From NCBI RefSeq assembly GCF_011050415.1, contig NZ_DRFS01000029.1, positions 62,001 to 126,000 of the forward strand: a stretch of DNA of 64,000 bases, given 5' to 3'. Below, in pieces: positions 1-8,293 of the stretch. Position numbers and translations under genes: made by a program. A model generated the notes under the pieces. The model worked only from the letters and a program-made list of their open reading frames with translations. It made no database searches and was not told where the DNA came from. How positions within the stretch are numbered: position 1 is the first letter of the stretch; the number at the start of each line of letters is the position of its first letter. Origin of the DNA: Halomonas sp. (lineage in GTDB: Bacteria; Pseudomonadota; Gammaproteobacteria; Pseudomonadales; Halomonadaceae).

Positions 1-1
1 T

Positions 2-871
2 AAATCGGCTTCTGCTGGTACCGCTTACTATCAGATGGGCGTAGAGCTTTCAGAGGCTATCCGCCAAGGTACTGATGACGACATTATTCTTACTCTGGAA
101 GAGAGCCAGGGGTCAGTACAAAACGTGATGGAAGTGATGGCACGCCAAGGCAACTATGTATTTACCACGCCGCCTGCGTTAGTTGAACAGGCCATGGCGG
201 GGGAAGGCGCTTTTGCCGAGCGGCAGAACCCGCGTTTTCAAGAGATTCGCGGCCTGTTCCCGATACCCTCTATTACCATGCACTTTGTGATGGCGGGCGA
301 CGAGGGAGTGACCGATATTTCCGCGCTGGAAGGTAAGCATGTATTAATTGGGCGCGGCACCTTTGGCGCCCGTGAAGCGGCGCGTTATCTGGAGCTGTTT
401 GGCTTGGAAGATCAAGTGCAAATTGCCGATGCGGCGATTGGCAGTGGGCCGGATGCGCTGAAGAATGGTCAAATTGATGCGTTTATAACGGCCAGCTCGT
501 TTCCCACGCCGAATGTGATTGAGACAGCCGCTAGCATGCCCGTAACATTGATCAGCTTGACCGATGAGCAGATTGAGCAAACCGGAGCGCCTCGCCAAAC
601 CATCCCAGGCGGCACCTATCCAGGGGTTGATCAAGATGTCGAGACGACCTCGCTCCCCGTCATTGCCTATACAACTACGCAAATGGATGAAGAGACCGCG
701 TACACGCTTACCAAAACATTTTGGGAACGTCGTGATGCGCTGGCGGAAGAAACCGCATGGTGGAGCAGCATTACCCCTGAAATGCTGGAGAATATGACCG
801 GCACGCTCCACCCTGGTGCGCTGCGTTACTATGAAGAAGCGGGCATCGAGGTGCCTGACACTCTGCGTTAA
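2..871 (+). CDS. TRAP transporter TAXI-family solute-binding protein (5' truncated by window)
   Basis: Periplasmic substrate-binding subunit of a TRAP-TAXI importer. The frame is open to the left edge: upstream of the first in-window ATG at 35 it reads KSASAGTAYYQ, which matches the conserved N-terminal glycine/tyrosine segment of TAXI proteins, so the signal peptide and beginning lie outside. The visible 289 residues contain a type-2 periplasmic-binding fold pattern (GKHVLIGRGTFGAREAARY, then DALKNGQIDAFITASSFPTP). The gene is followed at once by the fused TRAP permease, the usual partner. The substrate cannot be told from sequence; known TAXI systems take up small organic acids. Confidence 0.85.
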   Translation, partial: KSASAGTAYYQMGVELSEAIRQGTDDDIILTLEESQGSVQNVMEVMARQGNYVFTTPPALVEQAMAGEGAFAERQNPRFQEIRGLFPIPSITMHFVMAGDEGVTDISALEGKHVLIGRGTFGAREAARYLELFGLEDQVQIADAAIGSGPDALKNGQIDAFITASSFPTPNVIETAASMPVTLISLTDEQIEQTGAPRQTIPGGTYPGVDQDVETTSLPVIAYTTTQMDEETAYTLTKTFWERRDALAEETAWWSSITPEMLENMTGTLHPGALRYYEEAGIEVPDTLR

Positions 872-886
872 TCCCTTTTCTCATTG

Positions 887-920
887 AACACCCTCGCGGC
901 GCTAACGCTGCGGGGGTGTT
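887..920 (+). terminator. Intercistronic hairpin between TRAP binding protein and permease
   Basis: The sequence forms an AACACCCTCGC / GCGGGGGTGTT stem around GGCGCTAAC, directly after the binding-protein stop and before the permease start. It has no T-run, so it is more likely a partial terminator or mRNA-stabilising hairpin. Such elements usually keep the binding protein more abundant than the permease. Confidence 0.55.
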
Positions 921-940
921 GTCATGAAAGGCCACTTGGC

Positions 941-2752
941 ATGCGTGTGTTCTCTTCATCACCAACCTCTTCATCACCAACAAGCCCTGCGGCAGACAGC
1001 TCAATAGCGCCTGGGTGGATAGCGCTAGGCGCGGTCAGCGTTGCGTTTCATCTAGGGCTGATTTTTTATGGTTTAACCCCCGCGTTGGTTAGTCGGCCAC
1101 TGCATATGGCGCTGCTGCTGCCATGGGTGCTGATCTATATGGCCACTACCTCTGCGCAGCGGATCAGCGGCTGGCTGCTAACGATACTCGGCGTTGCAGC
1201 GTGCGCTTATATCGCTTTCAACGAGCCAGCACTGGCCAACCAGTACGGCTTTATCGATACCCATCTGCAGATGGCGATAGGGCTTTTTTTAATGGCGTTG
1301 GCGCTTGAAGCTGCGCGCCGAGCCATTGGCTGGCCACTGCCGCTGGTTGCCCTACTAGCGTTAATATATGGCGCTTTTGGTCAATATGTACCCGGTGCGT
1401 TTGGTCACCCAGGGTTACCGCTGCCAAGCATGGTGGGTACGCTGACGATTGCCGAAGGCGGGCTATGGGGCTCGTTAACAGGCGTGAGTGTAAGCGTCGT
1501 GGCGATTTTTGTGATTTTTGGCGCGGTGCTAAACGCCGGTGAAGCGGGCCAAGGCTTTATGAATTTAGCCAGCGCTGTGGCGGGGCGGCTCACGGGCGGT
1601 GCCGCAAAGGTGTCGGTTATTTCCTCTGCGTTGATGGGGTCGATTTCAGGCTCGGCGTCGGCCAATGTAGCTTCTACAGGCGCTATCACCATTCCTTCGA
1701 TGGTGCGGCTGCGCTACCCGCGTTCACTGGCAGGGGCTGTTGAAGCCGTTGCGTCTTCTGGCGGGCAGATTATGCCACCACTGATGGGGGCGGGCGCCTT
1801 CGTGATGGTGGAGCTTACCGGTACACCCTACACGCAGATTATGGCCGCCGCGATGCTGCCAGCGGTGCTCTACTTTTTGACCGTGTGGGTGGGTATTAAT
1901 GCCTATGCGACTCGGCATGACTTACAGCCAGTTGCTGAAAGTGAGCGGCCGAGCCCAAAAGAAGTATTGATTACGTCACTATTTTTCGCTGTGCCTTTTG
2001 TGCTGTTGTTGGAGCGCATCTTTAACGCCGGTTATACCCCTCAATATGCAGCCAGTATCGCGATTTTCGCAGGCGTAGCGCTGCTGTTTTTTGATGTCAC
2101 GCTACGCTTTTCACTGCCTGGTTTTGCCAGTCGTTTAGCGGAAGCGGCGGTGACTGCGGGCCGTCAAATTGCAGTTATTGGCGCTATTATTCTGTGTGCC
2201 TCGCTGGTGGTGGGCGTATTATCGTTGACAGGCTTGGGTGTCAAAATCACTTCCGGCATTCTTTCGCTCTCTAACGACATGCTATGGCCAGCGCTGTTGC
2301 TGACGGCATTAGCCTGTTTGATTTTAGGCATGGAAGTGCCCACTACGGCGGCCTATGTAATTTGCGTCTCTGTGGCTGGCCCGGCGTTAACCTCACTTGG
2401 ATTGGAGCCGTTACTGGCGCATTTATTTGTCTTCTGGTTCGCGCTGCTCTCGACCATCACACCGCCGGTGTGTGGCGGTGTGTTTATCGCCGCTGGCATG
2501 GTGGGCGAGAACTGGCTGAAGGTCGCCTTTAAGGCAATGGCATTGGGAATAGGCCTTTACATCATTCCGTTAGCCATGGTGGCCAACCCGGAAATGATCC
2601 GGTTGGCCTTTAATCCCACGGGAGCGCTGCTGGATGCATTAAAAGTCGCGATCGGTTTAACGGCTATTTCGTATGGCGTTATTGCACGCAAAGCGCTGTG
2701 GCAGCGTGTTGGGTTAATAGTGGCGGGGATGGTTGTCATCTTCGTGATCTAG
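941..2752 (+). CDS. TRAP transporter permease, fused DctQ-DctM type (TAXI system)
   Basis: Inner-membrane permease in which the small and large TRAP subunits are one polypeptide, as is usual for TAXI systems. It is a highly hydrophobic protein of about 603 aa with many membrane segments. The conserved large-subunit segment around GSISGSASANVASTGAITIP is present, as is the later EVPTTAAYVICV stretch. A TTG at 884 would extend the frame, but that start falls on the hairpin. The ATG at 941 has AAAGG about 9 nt upstream and is preferred. It lies 70 bp behind the binding-protein gene, so the two form an operon. Its 3' end overlaps the convergent gene at 2714 by 39 bp. Confidence 0.85.
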   Translation: MRVFSSSPTSSSPTSPAADSSIAPGWIALGAVSVAFHLGLIFYGLTPALVSRPLHMALLLPWVLIYMATTSAQRISGWLLTILGVAACAYIAFNEPALANQYGFIDTHLQMAIGLFLMALALEAARRAIGWPLPLVALLALIYGAFGQYVPGAFGHPGLPLPSMVGTLTIAEGGLWGSLTGVSVSVVAIFVIFGAVLNAGEAGQGFMNLASAVAGRLTGGAAKVSVISSALMGSISGSASANVASTGAITIPSMVRLRYPRSLAGAVEAVASSGGQIMPPLMGAGAFVMVELTGTPYTQIMAAAMLPAVLYFLTVWVGINAYATRHDLQPVAESERPSPKEVLITSLFFAVPFVLLLERIFNAGYTPQYAASIAIFAGVALLFFDVTLRFSLPGFASRLAEAAVTAGRQIAVIGAIILCASLVVGVLSLTGLGVKITSGILSLSNDMLWPALLLTALACLILGMEVPTTAAYVICVSVAGPALTSLGLEPLLAHLFVFWFALLSTITPPVCGGVFIAAGMVGENWLKVAFKAMALGIGLYIIPLAMVANPEMIRLAFNPTGALLDALKVAIGLTAISYGVIARKALWQRVGLIVAGMVVIFVI

Positions 2753-3292
2753 CCGCAACGGCGAGGAGAGAGGTAGTGGGGTGGTGGCAAACATCACCCA
2801 AGTATCTAAAGCAGGCCCGAGTGACTGCACTAAACGCAATTGCTCGGGTGCCTGTGCCAGTACCTCTTCTGCGCAAATGCCTGCCTCAAACTGCTCTGAC
2901 AGTAATCCTTCGGCCACCGCGACGGTGGTGGGTGCCTCGATGATCTCCTCAAAGCCGGTCAAATCAGTGTAATAACGCGTGGCGGGCTGTAGCGCTATCT
3001 GTGTGGGATGAGTAAGTGCACGCTGGGCGATCAACGCTAGTGGTTTGCTGCCCGCTATAAACGTATCCACCGGGTAAGCGCGATGCATAAAACGGCCTAC
3101 GCAGTCGCTATGGGAAAAGTGAGCAGTACACTGCAGCACATGACTTACCTGCCCATTGATGAGCGCTTTGAAAGCATCTTCAAACTGGGTAAATAGCGTA
3201 ATGCTGCCTTCGCCGGAGCAGCGCATGTTCAGATAGCGTAGGGCAATCAATTCATGGTTATTACCGCTAGGACCTAGTGTGGCAATGTGCAT
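2714..3292 (-). CDS. Prephenate dehydratase-like / BacA-like domain protein
   Basis: A 192-aa soluble protein. The N terminus IATLGPSGNNHE resembles the opening of prephenate dehydratase domains (TLGPxGTxSE) and the related bacilysin-pathway protein BacA. The catalytic Thr-Arg-Phe motif of true prephenate dehydratases is not visible, and there is no ACT domain or chorismate mutase domain, so it should not be called PheA. A good ribosome site (AAGGA, 6 nt before ATG) supports the start. It is a monocistronic gene, convergent with the TRAP permease and overlapping it by 39 bp, with the divergent diguanylate cyclase upstream. Substrate and role are unknown. Confidence 0.6.
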   Translation of the reverse strand: MHIATLGPSGNNHELIALRYLNMRCSGEGSITLFTQFEDAFKALINGQVSHVLQCTAHFSHSDCVGRFMHRAYPVDTFIAGSKPLALIAQRALTHPTQIALQPATRYYTDLTGFEEIIEAPTTVAVAEGLLSEQFEAGICAEEVLAQAPEQLRLVQSLGPALDTWVMFATTPLPLSSPLRLDHEDDNHPRHY

Positions 3293-3311
3293 CGGAATCC
3301 TTAATATTTGA

Positions 3312-3340
3312 TTGACATTGGTATAGGTATTGTAGATATA
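3312..3340 (+). promoter_or_regulatory. Possible sigma70 promoter upstream of the diguanylate cyclase
   Basis: TTGACA (3312-3317), 17-bp spacer, GATATA (3335-3340) in the 122-bp divergent gap. The -35 is a perfect match and the -10 is weak. The leader to the ATG at 3415 would be about 65 nt. Confidence 0.35.
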
Positions 3341-3414
3341 TGCGTTGTGTACGGCAGCGCTCTAAGAATAGTGAAATAGAGCATCACTAAGCAGCTATAA
3401 CGAGGGTTTAAGGG

Positions 3415-5238
3415 ATGCGTCGTACCTTTGTGCTTAAGATGTTGCTAGGAGCTACAATCCCCCTATTGATCACGTTAGGTAGTGGGGTCGCGCTTTATGT
3501 GGCACTGCAAAGCAGTCTAGATACTTCATCACAAATACTCCGTGAGCAAGCAATGATTGCTGCTTCCAATAACTTGAAGCTACGTGTCGTCGATGCAGAA
3601 ACAGGTCAGCGAGGTTATTTAATCACTGGGCAAGAAGAGTATTTATTCCCTTATCAGCAAGCGCTCTCCTCTTATGAACTTATTTACCAGCGTGTGACCG
3701 GAATGCTGGCGGAGCAGCCAGAACAGCTGGAGCGATTGAGAAATGCACGAGCGCTCTTTGAGCGCTGGCAGCGCGAGGTCGCGATGCCCTCTTTAAATAA
3801 CCGGCGTGTAAGTGATACCGCTTTAAACCTCGAGCTCTTCAATCAAGGAAAAAACCTGGTTGATCAATACCGTGCCACCATGGACGAGCTCACCCAAATC
3901 GCTAATGCGCGGTTAGTGGAAAAACAGCAGGAAAGCTTTGCAATTGCACGGCGAGCTAACTTTATTGCGTTTATAGGGTTTGGGAGTGCAGCGTTGACCG
4001 CACTAGTGCTCTGGCTATTGTTGGCTCATCGCACCTCGCTGGCGGTGAATGGTATTACGCTGGCGGCGAAGCGCATGACGGAAGGCGATTGGCGTACCCG
4101 CGCACCTGAGCTGGGTGAAGATGAGCTGGCGGGCATGGCGCAAGCTTTTAATATAATGGCAGAACGATTAGAAAAAATGGTGACGGCTGAATCGCAGGCT
4201 CGACAAACGCTAAGCCAGCGTGTGGATGACATGGTGACTAGTCGTACCAAAGAGATGCTGGCAATGAATCACCTTGTTGAGATGCTTCAGTCTTGTCACC
4301 TGCGTGATGAAGCTACTCAGGTATTACGCTCAGTGCTTCCTGGTCTGTTTACGAAGACATCAGGTGCGCTGCTGTTGCGTGATGAAGAGGGCGAGCGCTA
4401 TACCATTAGAGTCGCGTGGGGAGAGCAGGCGGAGCAAGCAGAGGTAGTTATACGCGAAGCAGATTGTTGGTCACTGCGCCGTGGTAAGCCTTATGAAGTA
4501 AGCTCAATGGTAGCTCAGGGGGTGGTGTGCGAGCATATTAAGCCTCAGGCAGGCAATCACTACTGCACACCGTTGACGGCGCATGGCAATACGCTTGGCG
4601 TTTTGCATATCTCGATCCCCAGCAATCGCCATAAAGAGTGGGAAAATCGTAAACAGCTGGCGCAAGCTGTCGCAGAGCAGGTCTCGCTGAGTCTGGCCAA
4701 TATCCAACTGCGTGAACGCTTGCAGCAACAGTCGGTGCGCGACCCGTTAACAGGGCTTTATAACCGCCGCTACCTTGAAGAGAGTATCCAACGCGAATTA
4801 GCACGTGCCAAACGTGAAAGCAGCGCGCTTTCTGTCATCATGCTCGACCTGGATTACTTCAAGCGTATAAACGATGATTATGGCCACTCTGCTGGCGATA
4901 AAGTGCTAGTGGCAGTCAGTGAACTATTAAAAAATGCGCTGCGTGGCGAAGACTTAGTATGCCGCTTTGGTGGCGAGGAATTTACCTTAATTATGCCAGG
5001 GGCAAATCTAGAGATAGCCGCCCAGCGTGGAGAACAACTGCGCAGCGCTATTGAGCAACTTACGATCGATATTGGAGACGACACAACGCTGACAGTCACC
5101 AGTTCCCTGGGTATCGCCGCTTATCCTGATCATGGCGGCGATGCCCAATTACTGCTTGATGAGGCGGATGATGCGCTTTACAAGGCCAAGCATGCAGGAC
5201 GCAACCAAGTAGTAGCTGCTGATTATCTAACGGTTTAG
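3415..5238 (+). CDS. Membrane diguanylate cyclase with CHASE3, HAMP and GAF domains
   Basis: Makes the second messenger cyclic di-GMP from two GTP at the inner membrane. Order in the 607 aa: membrane segment near 8-30, periplasmic CHASE3-type helical sensor (about 40-175, with DAETGQRGYLITGQEEYL typical of the family), second membrane segment (about 183-205), HAMP (to about 257), GAF-like domain (about 280-430), then GGDEF. The active site reads GGEEF at residues 519-523. An RxxD product-inhibition site (RGED, 510-513) lies five residues before it, so activity and feedback inhibition are both expected. No EAL domain follows. The stop codon overlaps the convergent antiporter gene by 4 bp. Confidence 0.9.
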   Translation: MRRTFVLKMLLGATIPLLITLGSGVALYVALQSSLDTSSQILREQAMIAASNNLKLRVVDAETGQRGYLITGQEEYLFPYQQALSSYELIYQRVTGMLAEQPEQLERLRNARALFERWQREVAMPSLNNRRVSDTALNLELFNQGKNLVDQYRATMDELTQIANARLVEKQQESFAIARRANFIAFIGFGSAALTALVLWLLLAHRTSLAVNGITLAAKRMTEGDWRTRAPELGEDELAGMAQAFNIMAERLEKMVTAESQARQTLSQRVDDMVTSRTKEMLAMNHLVEMLQSCHLRDEATQVLRSVLPGLFTKTSGALLLRDEEGERYTIRVAWGEQAEQAEVVIREADCWSLRRGKPYEVSSMVAQGVVCEHIKPQAGNHYCTPLTAHGNTLGVLHISIPSNRHKEWENRKQLAQAVAEQVSLSLANIQLRERLQQQSVRDPLTGLYNRRYLEESIQRELARAKRESSALSVIMLDLDYFKRINDDYGHSAGDKVLVAVSELLKNALRGEDLVCRFGGEEFTLIMPGANLEIAAQRGEQLRSAIEQLTIDIGDDTTLTVTSSLGIAAYPDHGGDAQLLLDEADDALYKAKHAGRNQVVAADYLTV

Positions 5239-6191
5239 AAAATACTAAAGCTTAGCGCGATGTATGCCGCATAACCCGCCAGTAATGTGGCTCCTTCCCA
5301 GCGTGATAAACGCATGCCGGTATATAGGAATAGTACCAGTATACCGGCCGCGCCCAGCATTACCCACTGATCGAAAATCACTACGCGTTCGACAATAGGG
5401 AGGGGCTGTAAAAAGGCAGAGATTCCTAGAATACCCAATAGGTTAAAGATATTACTACCGAGAATATTACCCACAGCGACATCGGCATGGCGGCGCAAAG
5501 CTGCGATCACGGATACTGCCATCTCCGGCAATGATGTGCCGACAGCGACAATCGTCAAGCCAATGACTGCTTCAGAAATACCCATGGCCTGAGCTAAGCC
5601 GATCGCGCCAAACAGGAGTAGCTGTGACCCACCGATCAGCATCCCTAAGCCAATGATTAACGCGATGGCGATCATCCACCCGGTGGTGGGAAGCTTGGTC
5701 ATTTCTTCCGCTTCCGATGCATGCATGTCAGCAGCCGGGATGTGGTTTCGGCTTTCGCTGAGATACGCCCACACCAAGTAGCCAATCAAACCTGCGAGAA
5801 AGATCGCTGCATCTACTCGTCCTAATGAGCCGCTGAAAGAAAGAATAATGAAGAGCAGGCTGGCAAGTACAACGACCAATCCATCGCGGCGCAGGGCTAA
5901 AGGCTGTACCGCCATCGGGCAGATAATTGCACACAGGCCCAGAATAAGTAAGATATTACCAATGTTGCTCCCGACGATATTACCAACGGCAATATCAGGC
6001 TGTTGATTGATCGCCGCATCAATCGACACCACAAGTTCAGGTGCCGAAGTACCGAACCCAACCACCACGAGACCGGTGAGTAGCGGTGAGACACCGACCC
6101 TGCGTGCGCCTGCTACCGCGCCTCGAATAAGCGATTCCCCTCCTAACGTTAACAGTACAATCCCGGCCAATAAACTAAGTCCATATAGCAT
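5235..6191 (-). CDS. Calcium/sodium antiporter, CaCA superfamily (YrbG-like)
   Basis: Inner-membrane cation exchanger of 318 aa, the length of the E. coli YrbG family. The two alpha repeats with inverted topology are visible: GFGTSAPELVVSIDAA in the first half and AVGTSLPEMAVSVIAA in the second, containing the cation-coordinating acidic residues. About ten hydrophobic segments are split by a hydrophilic loop near residues 145-165. It probably exchanges Na+ for Ca2+, but the ion is inferred from family only. Its stop codon interlocks with that of the convergent diguanylate cyclase. Confidence 0.88.
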   Translation of the reverse strand: MLYGLSLLAGIVLLTLGGESLIRGAVAGARRVGVSPLLTGLVVVGFGTSAPELVVSIDAAINQQPDIAVGNIVGSNIGNILLILGLCAIICPMAVQPLALRRDGLVVVLASLLFIILSFSGSLGRVDAAIFLAGLIGYLVWAYLSESRNHIPAADMHASEAEEMTKLPTTGWMIAIALIIGLGMLIGGSQLLLFGAIGLAQAMGISEAVIGLTIVAVGTSLPEMAVSVIAALRRHADVAVGNILGSNIFNLLGILGISAFLQPLPIVERVVIFDQWVMLGAAGILVLFLYTGMRLSRWEGATLLAGYAAYIALSFSIF

Positions 6192-6549
6192 TTAAGAAGC
6201 CCCTTCCTGAGTATTAGCCCGACCACAAATAGTGTGGGATTCATCAGGCTAATCAAGCACGCAAGGCTGACGGATTATAAGTGCCTCGCTCAAGAGCAAG
6301 ATTACTGCTAATTACTAAACTTTGCTGCTGTTCTGAAGGGGAAGGCAATAAATTAAAAGCCGAAAGGCTTTGACCTGCTGCCGGGTACGTGGCAGGATGT
6401 GTGCAGTTAGTAAGTTAGCAAGCAAGCATGGTTTCAGAAACATTCGAATTTTTTCGGTAGTCTGTAATTGTATTCCTTGTTCTACTCACTATTTATCTGG
6501 GTAATACCAGGATTTTTACAATTCGCGATTAGCGAAAAGGATTTATATC
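6192..6549. other. Gene-free stretch: divergent upstream region and cspA-type leader
   Basis: A 358-bp gap between the antiporter start and the cold-shock gene. No convincing ORF is seen. The half next to the cold-shock gene is A/T-rich and probably holds its promoter and a long 5' leader, common for cold-shock genes. The end has a small hairpin (TTCGCGATTAGCGAA) and the ribosome site AAGGA 8 nt before the ATG. Confidence 0.5.
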
Positions 6550-6756
6550 ATGGCAACTGGCACAGTTAAGTGGTTCAACGATTCTAAAGGTTTTGGCTTC
6601 ATCGCCCCTTCTGACGGCAGCGACGACGTTTTTGCTCATTTTTCTGAAATTCAGTCTGATGGCTTCAAAACTCTGCCTGAAGGTGCTAACGTTTCTTTTG
6701 ACGTTACCCAAGGTCAGAAAGGCCTTCAAGCTTCAAACATCAAGCTGCTTTCTTAA
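6550..6756 (+). CDS. Cold-shock protein, CspA family
   Basis: Small single-stranded nucleic-acid-binding protein of 68 aa made of one cold-shock domain. RNP1 is KGFGFI (13-18) and RNP2 is VFAHF (27-31), with the conserved KWFN start. It acts in the cytoplasm as an RNA chaperone and antiterminator. It is monocistronic, with a long leader and a pair of hairpins after the stop. Which Csp paralogue it corresponds to cannot be decided, so no symbol is given. Confidence 0.93.
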   Translation: MATGTVKWFNDSKGFGFIAPSDGSDDVFAHFSEIQSDGFKTLPEGANVSFDVTQGQKGLQASNIKLLS

Positions 6757-6777
6757 TCCTAGCGATTATGTAAGCTC

Positions 6778-6826
6778 TCGAATCTTTTAGATTCGATGAT
6801 CGGGCCCCGCTTTGGCGGGGCCCGAT
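6778..6826 (+). terminator. Two tandem hairpins after the cold-shock gene
   Basis: A 7-bp perfect stem (TCGAATC/GATTCGA, 6778-6796) is followed by a 12-bp perfect G+C-rich stem ATCGGGCCCCGC/GCGGGGCCCGAT with a TTTG loop (6799-6826). The T-run is short (GCGTTTGTG), but the stem is very strong. Confidence 0.75.
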
Positions 6827-6849
6827 GCGTTTGTGTCTACTAAAAAATA

Positions 6850-6966
6850 AATGGCTCTCTCGTTCCTCCCGAATTGATAGAGCATTTCAAGGCTAAGTGG
6901 CTAGGCTGGCAGAAGCGGATTGATCAGGCCCTTAAAACATTTACCGGTGAGTATGAGCACAGTTAA
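6850..6966 (+). pseudogene. 3' remnant of a BrnA/DUF4415-type antitoxin gene
   Basis: The frame ending at TAA 6964-6966 reads GSLVPPELIEHFKAKWLGWQ and then KRIDQALKTFTGEYEHS. This resembles the C-terminal ribbon-helix-helix of BrnA-like antitoxins (PPEVxEHFKAxGxGWQxRIxxAL). A stop codon at 6847-6849 and the lack of a start show that the gene has lost its 5' part. No partner toxin is visible. It lies just outside the candidate left end of the ssrA element and is likely debris of an earlier insertion. The family call is from memory of the motif. Confidence 0.45.
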
Positions 6967-7381
6967 TGGAGTTCGTGGCACGCTCAATGCTTCAGGCTGC
7001 CACCTAGTCAGTGGTAAGCGGTCTGGGCGCTCGGTTGTTGAAAGACTGACTGTCCTAAGGCTTTGTTAAAACCTTTTGGCAGGGGCTCATACGCATAAAG
7101 TGCCAGTGGCCTGACGCTTATCTTGGTGCCAATCATCGACATATAAAGTGGCAAAATGTTGACTCAAATGTTGACATAGCTATGCCTAAACAGGCCCTTT
7201 TGAGCCCACAGGCACAAAAAAAACACCCGTATGTGCTTGATTTGTATAGTAAGGGGCGGCGTCGTTTGAACTGATATTTTAAGTATCTGTTATTGTTTGT
7301 TTTTAATAGTCGTTTATCAGTTAGGCATACACCAGGGCATACATGGTGCTTGCTGCTGGGCCTGTTTTGAAGCCTATTCGA
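6967..7381. other. Gene-free scar region left of the island, with integrase-arm-like repeats
   Basis: No supported gene. Paired repeats AGGCATACAC (7323-7332) and GGGCATACAT (7336-7345) resemble those next to the integrase gene at 17032-17053. CAGGCACAAAAAAA near 7210 also recurs near 17090. A direct repeat AAATGTTGAC lies near 7154 and 7167. The region looks like the residual integrase-proximal end of a second, deleted element. Confidence 0.45.
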
Positions 7382-7401
7382 TGGAGAAAGTGGGAATTGA
7401 A
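7382..7401. repeat. Candidate left attachment site (attL)
   Basis: TGGAGAAAGTGGGAATTGAA matches the ssrA 3' end at 17171-17190 in 16 of 20 positions, with the last ten identical and TGGAG at the same spacing. The shared block is the T-loop region of tmRNA, a common integrase target. Confidence 0.6.
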
Positions 7402-7660
7402 AAGCGTTCTAAATAAGCGCTATCCGATGCTGCTTTTCACTACGAAAGTAACGTAGTAGACCAGCCGTTGCGTATCTCCACAGATGTTGCGTTTTGTTGC
7501 CTTTACTATTGCGTTTTGCCAGCCTGGTGCGAACGATAGCTTCTCTAATACGCTGGAACGCTCAAACTGATTGAGGTGGCAGGTATAAGCTGTGAACTTG
7601 GCGAGCAAGCATTGTTTTAAGGGTGGGATAAGCTTCTGCTGGCTCATGGCCGGAGAAAAT
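7402..7660. other. Island left margin without a supported gene
   Basis: There is an open minus-strand frame at 7420-7698, but it begins inside the terminator hairpin, has no ribosome site before its internal ATG and resembles no family known to me. I do not call it a gene. Confidence 0.4.
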
Positions 7661-7687
7661 GAAAAGCCCTGCATGATGGCAGGGCTT
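7661..7687 (-). terminator. Rho-independent terminator of the island's distal minus-strand gene
   Basis: AAGCCCTGC / GCAGGGCTT 9-bp stem with a 6-nt loop. On the minus strand it is followed by TTTTC. It lies 24 bp after the stop of the 159-aa gene. Confidence 0.75.
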
Positions 7688-7710
7688 ACAATGTTCAAAG
7701 GGTATTCGTC

Positions 7711-8190
7711 TTAGCCAGTCCCCCCTGGCACTTTGGTCAGCTCTTGCCAGCCTAGCTTGATGCCAGCAACAAAAATGTCAGAGGTCAACTTGCGCACGCC
7801 TTCCCACATGCCAGATTCAACATTTTTAACGAGCTCTGCTCCTAATCTGTTTTCATTCTGGGATAGCGGTTCAGCTCCCAGAATGTAAAACCCCTTCTGC
7901 GTTAAGGTGACCGAGTAGGGTGAAAAGTTATCGGATCGGGTGCGAAAATACCCTTCCTCGATTAACCAGCGAGCTGTTGAATCAACAAGCTTTAGGGCTC
8001 TCTGGTGATCTGGCTCGATGCTATCAGGTTGTCCGCAGACATCCACCTTAATCACTGGCAGATCACGGTCAAGAAGTGTTTCACAGATTATATTTTTATC
8101 CAGAACGGCGTCTTCTGGAAAAGCCTGAAAAGCCTGAGTAAACAGCAAGCCAGCACAAAGGTTGAAATCAGTAATATTGTCTTTTGGCAT
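7711..8190 (-). CDS. Unknown island protein, 159 aa
   Basis: I do not recognise the family. The middle part (about 55-105, with ALKLVDSTARWLIEEGYF and then YSVTLTQKGFYILG) looks like a winged-helix domain, as in small DNA-binding or effector proteins. The C-terminal third (from about 115) is amphipathic with hydrophobic stretches (SDIFVAGIKLGW). It is the last gene of the island's minus-strand series before a strong terminator. The base composition is visibly richer in A+T than the core replication genes, suggesting separate acquisition as cargo. A role in defence or superinfection control would fit its place but is a guess. Confidence 0.6.
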   Translation of the reverse strand: MPKDNITDFNLCAGLLFTQAFQAFPEDAVLDKNIICETLLDRDLPVIKVDVCGQPDSIEPDHQRALKLVDSTARWLIEEGYFRTRSDNFSPYSVTLTQKGFYILGAEPLSQNENRLGAELVKNVESGMWEGVRKLTSDIFVAGIKLGWQELTKVPGGTG

Positions 8191-8293
8191 TAGCAGGGCC
8201 TCAAATGAAAACGCCCCGACAAGGCCGTGGCGTATTGATGGATAGTTGAGATGTTGTAGTTCGATTATGCCCAGGCTGGGCGCAGCTATTAAA

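Noticed and set aside
884..940. TTG start for the TRAP permease
   Set aside because: It lies on the hairpin and has no ribosome site; the ATG at 941 does.
7420..7698. Open minus-strand frame of 92 codons at the left island margin
   Set aside because: It starts inside a terminator hairpin, the internal ATG has no ribosome site and no motif is recognisable.
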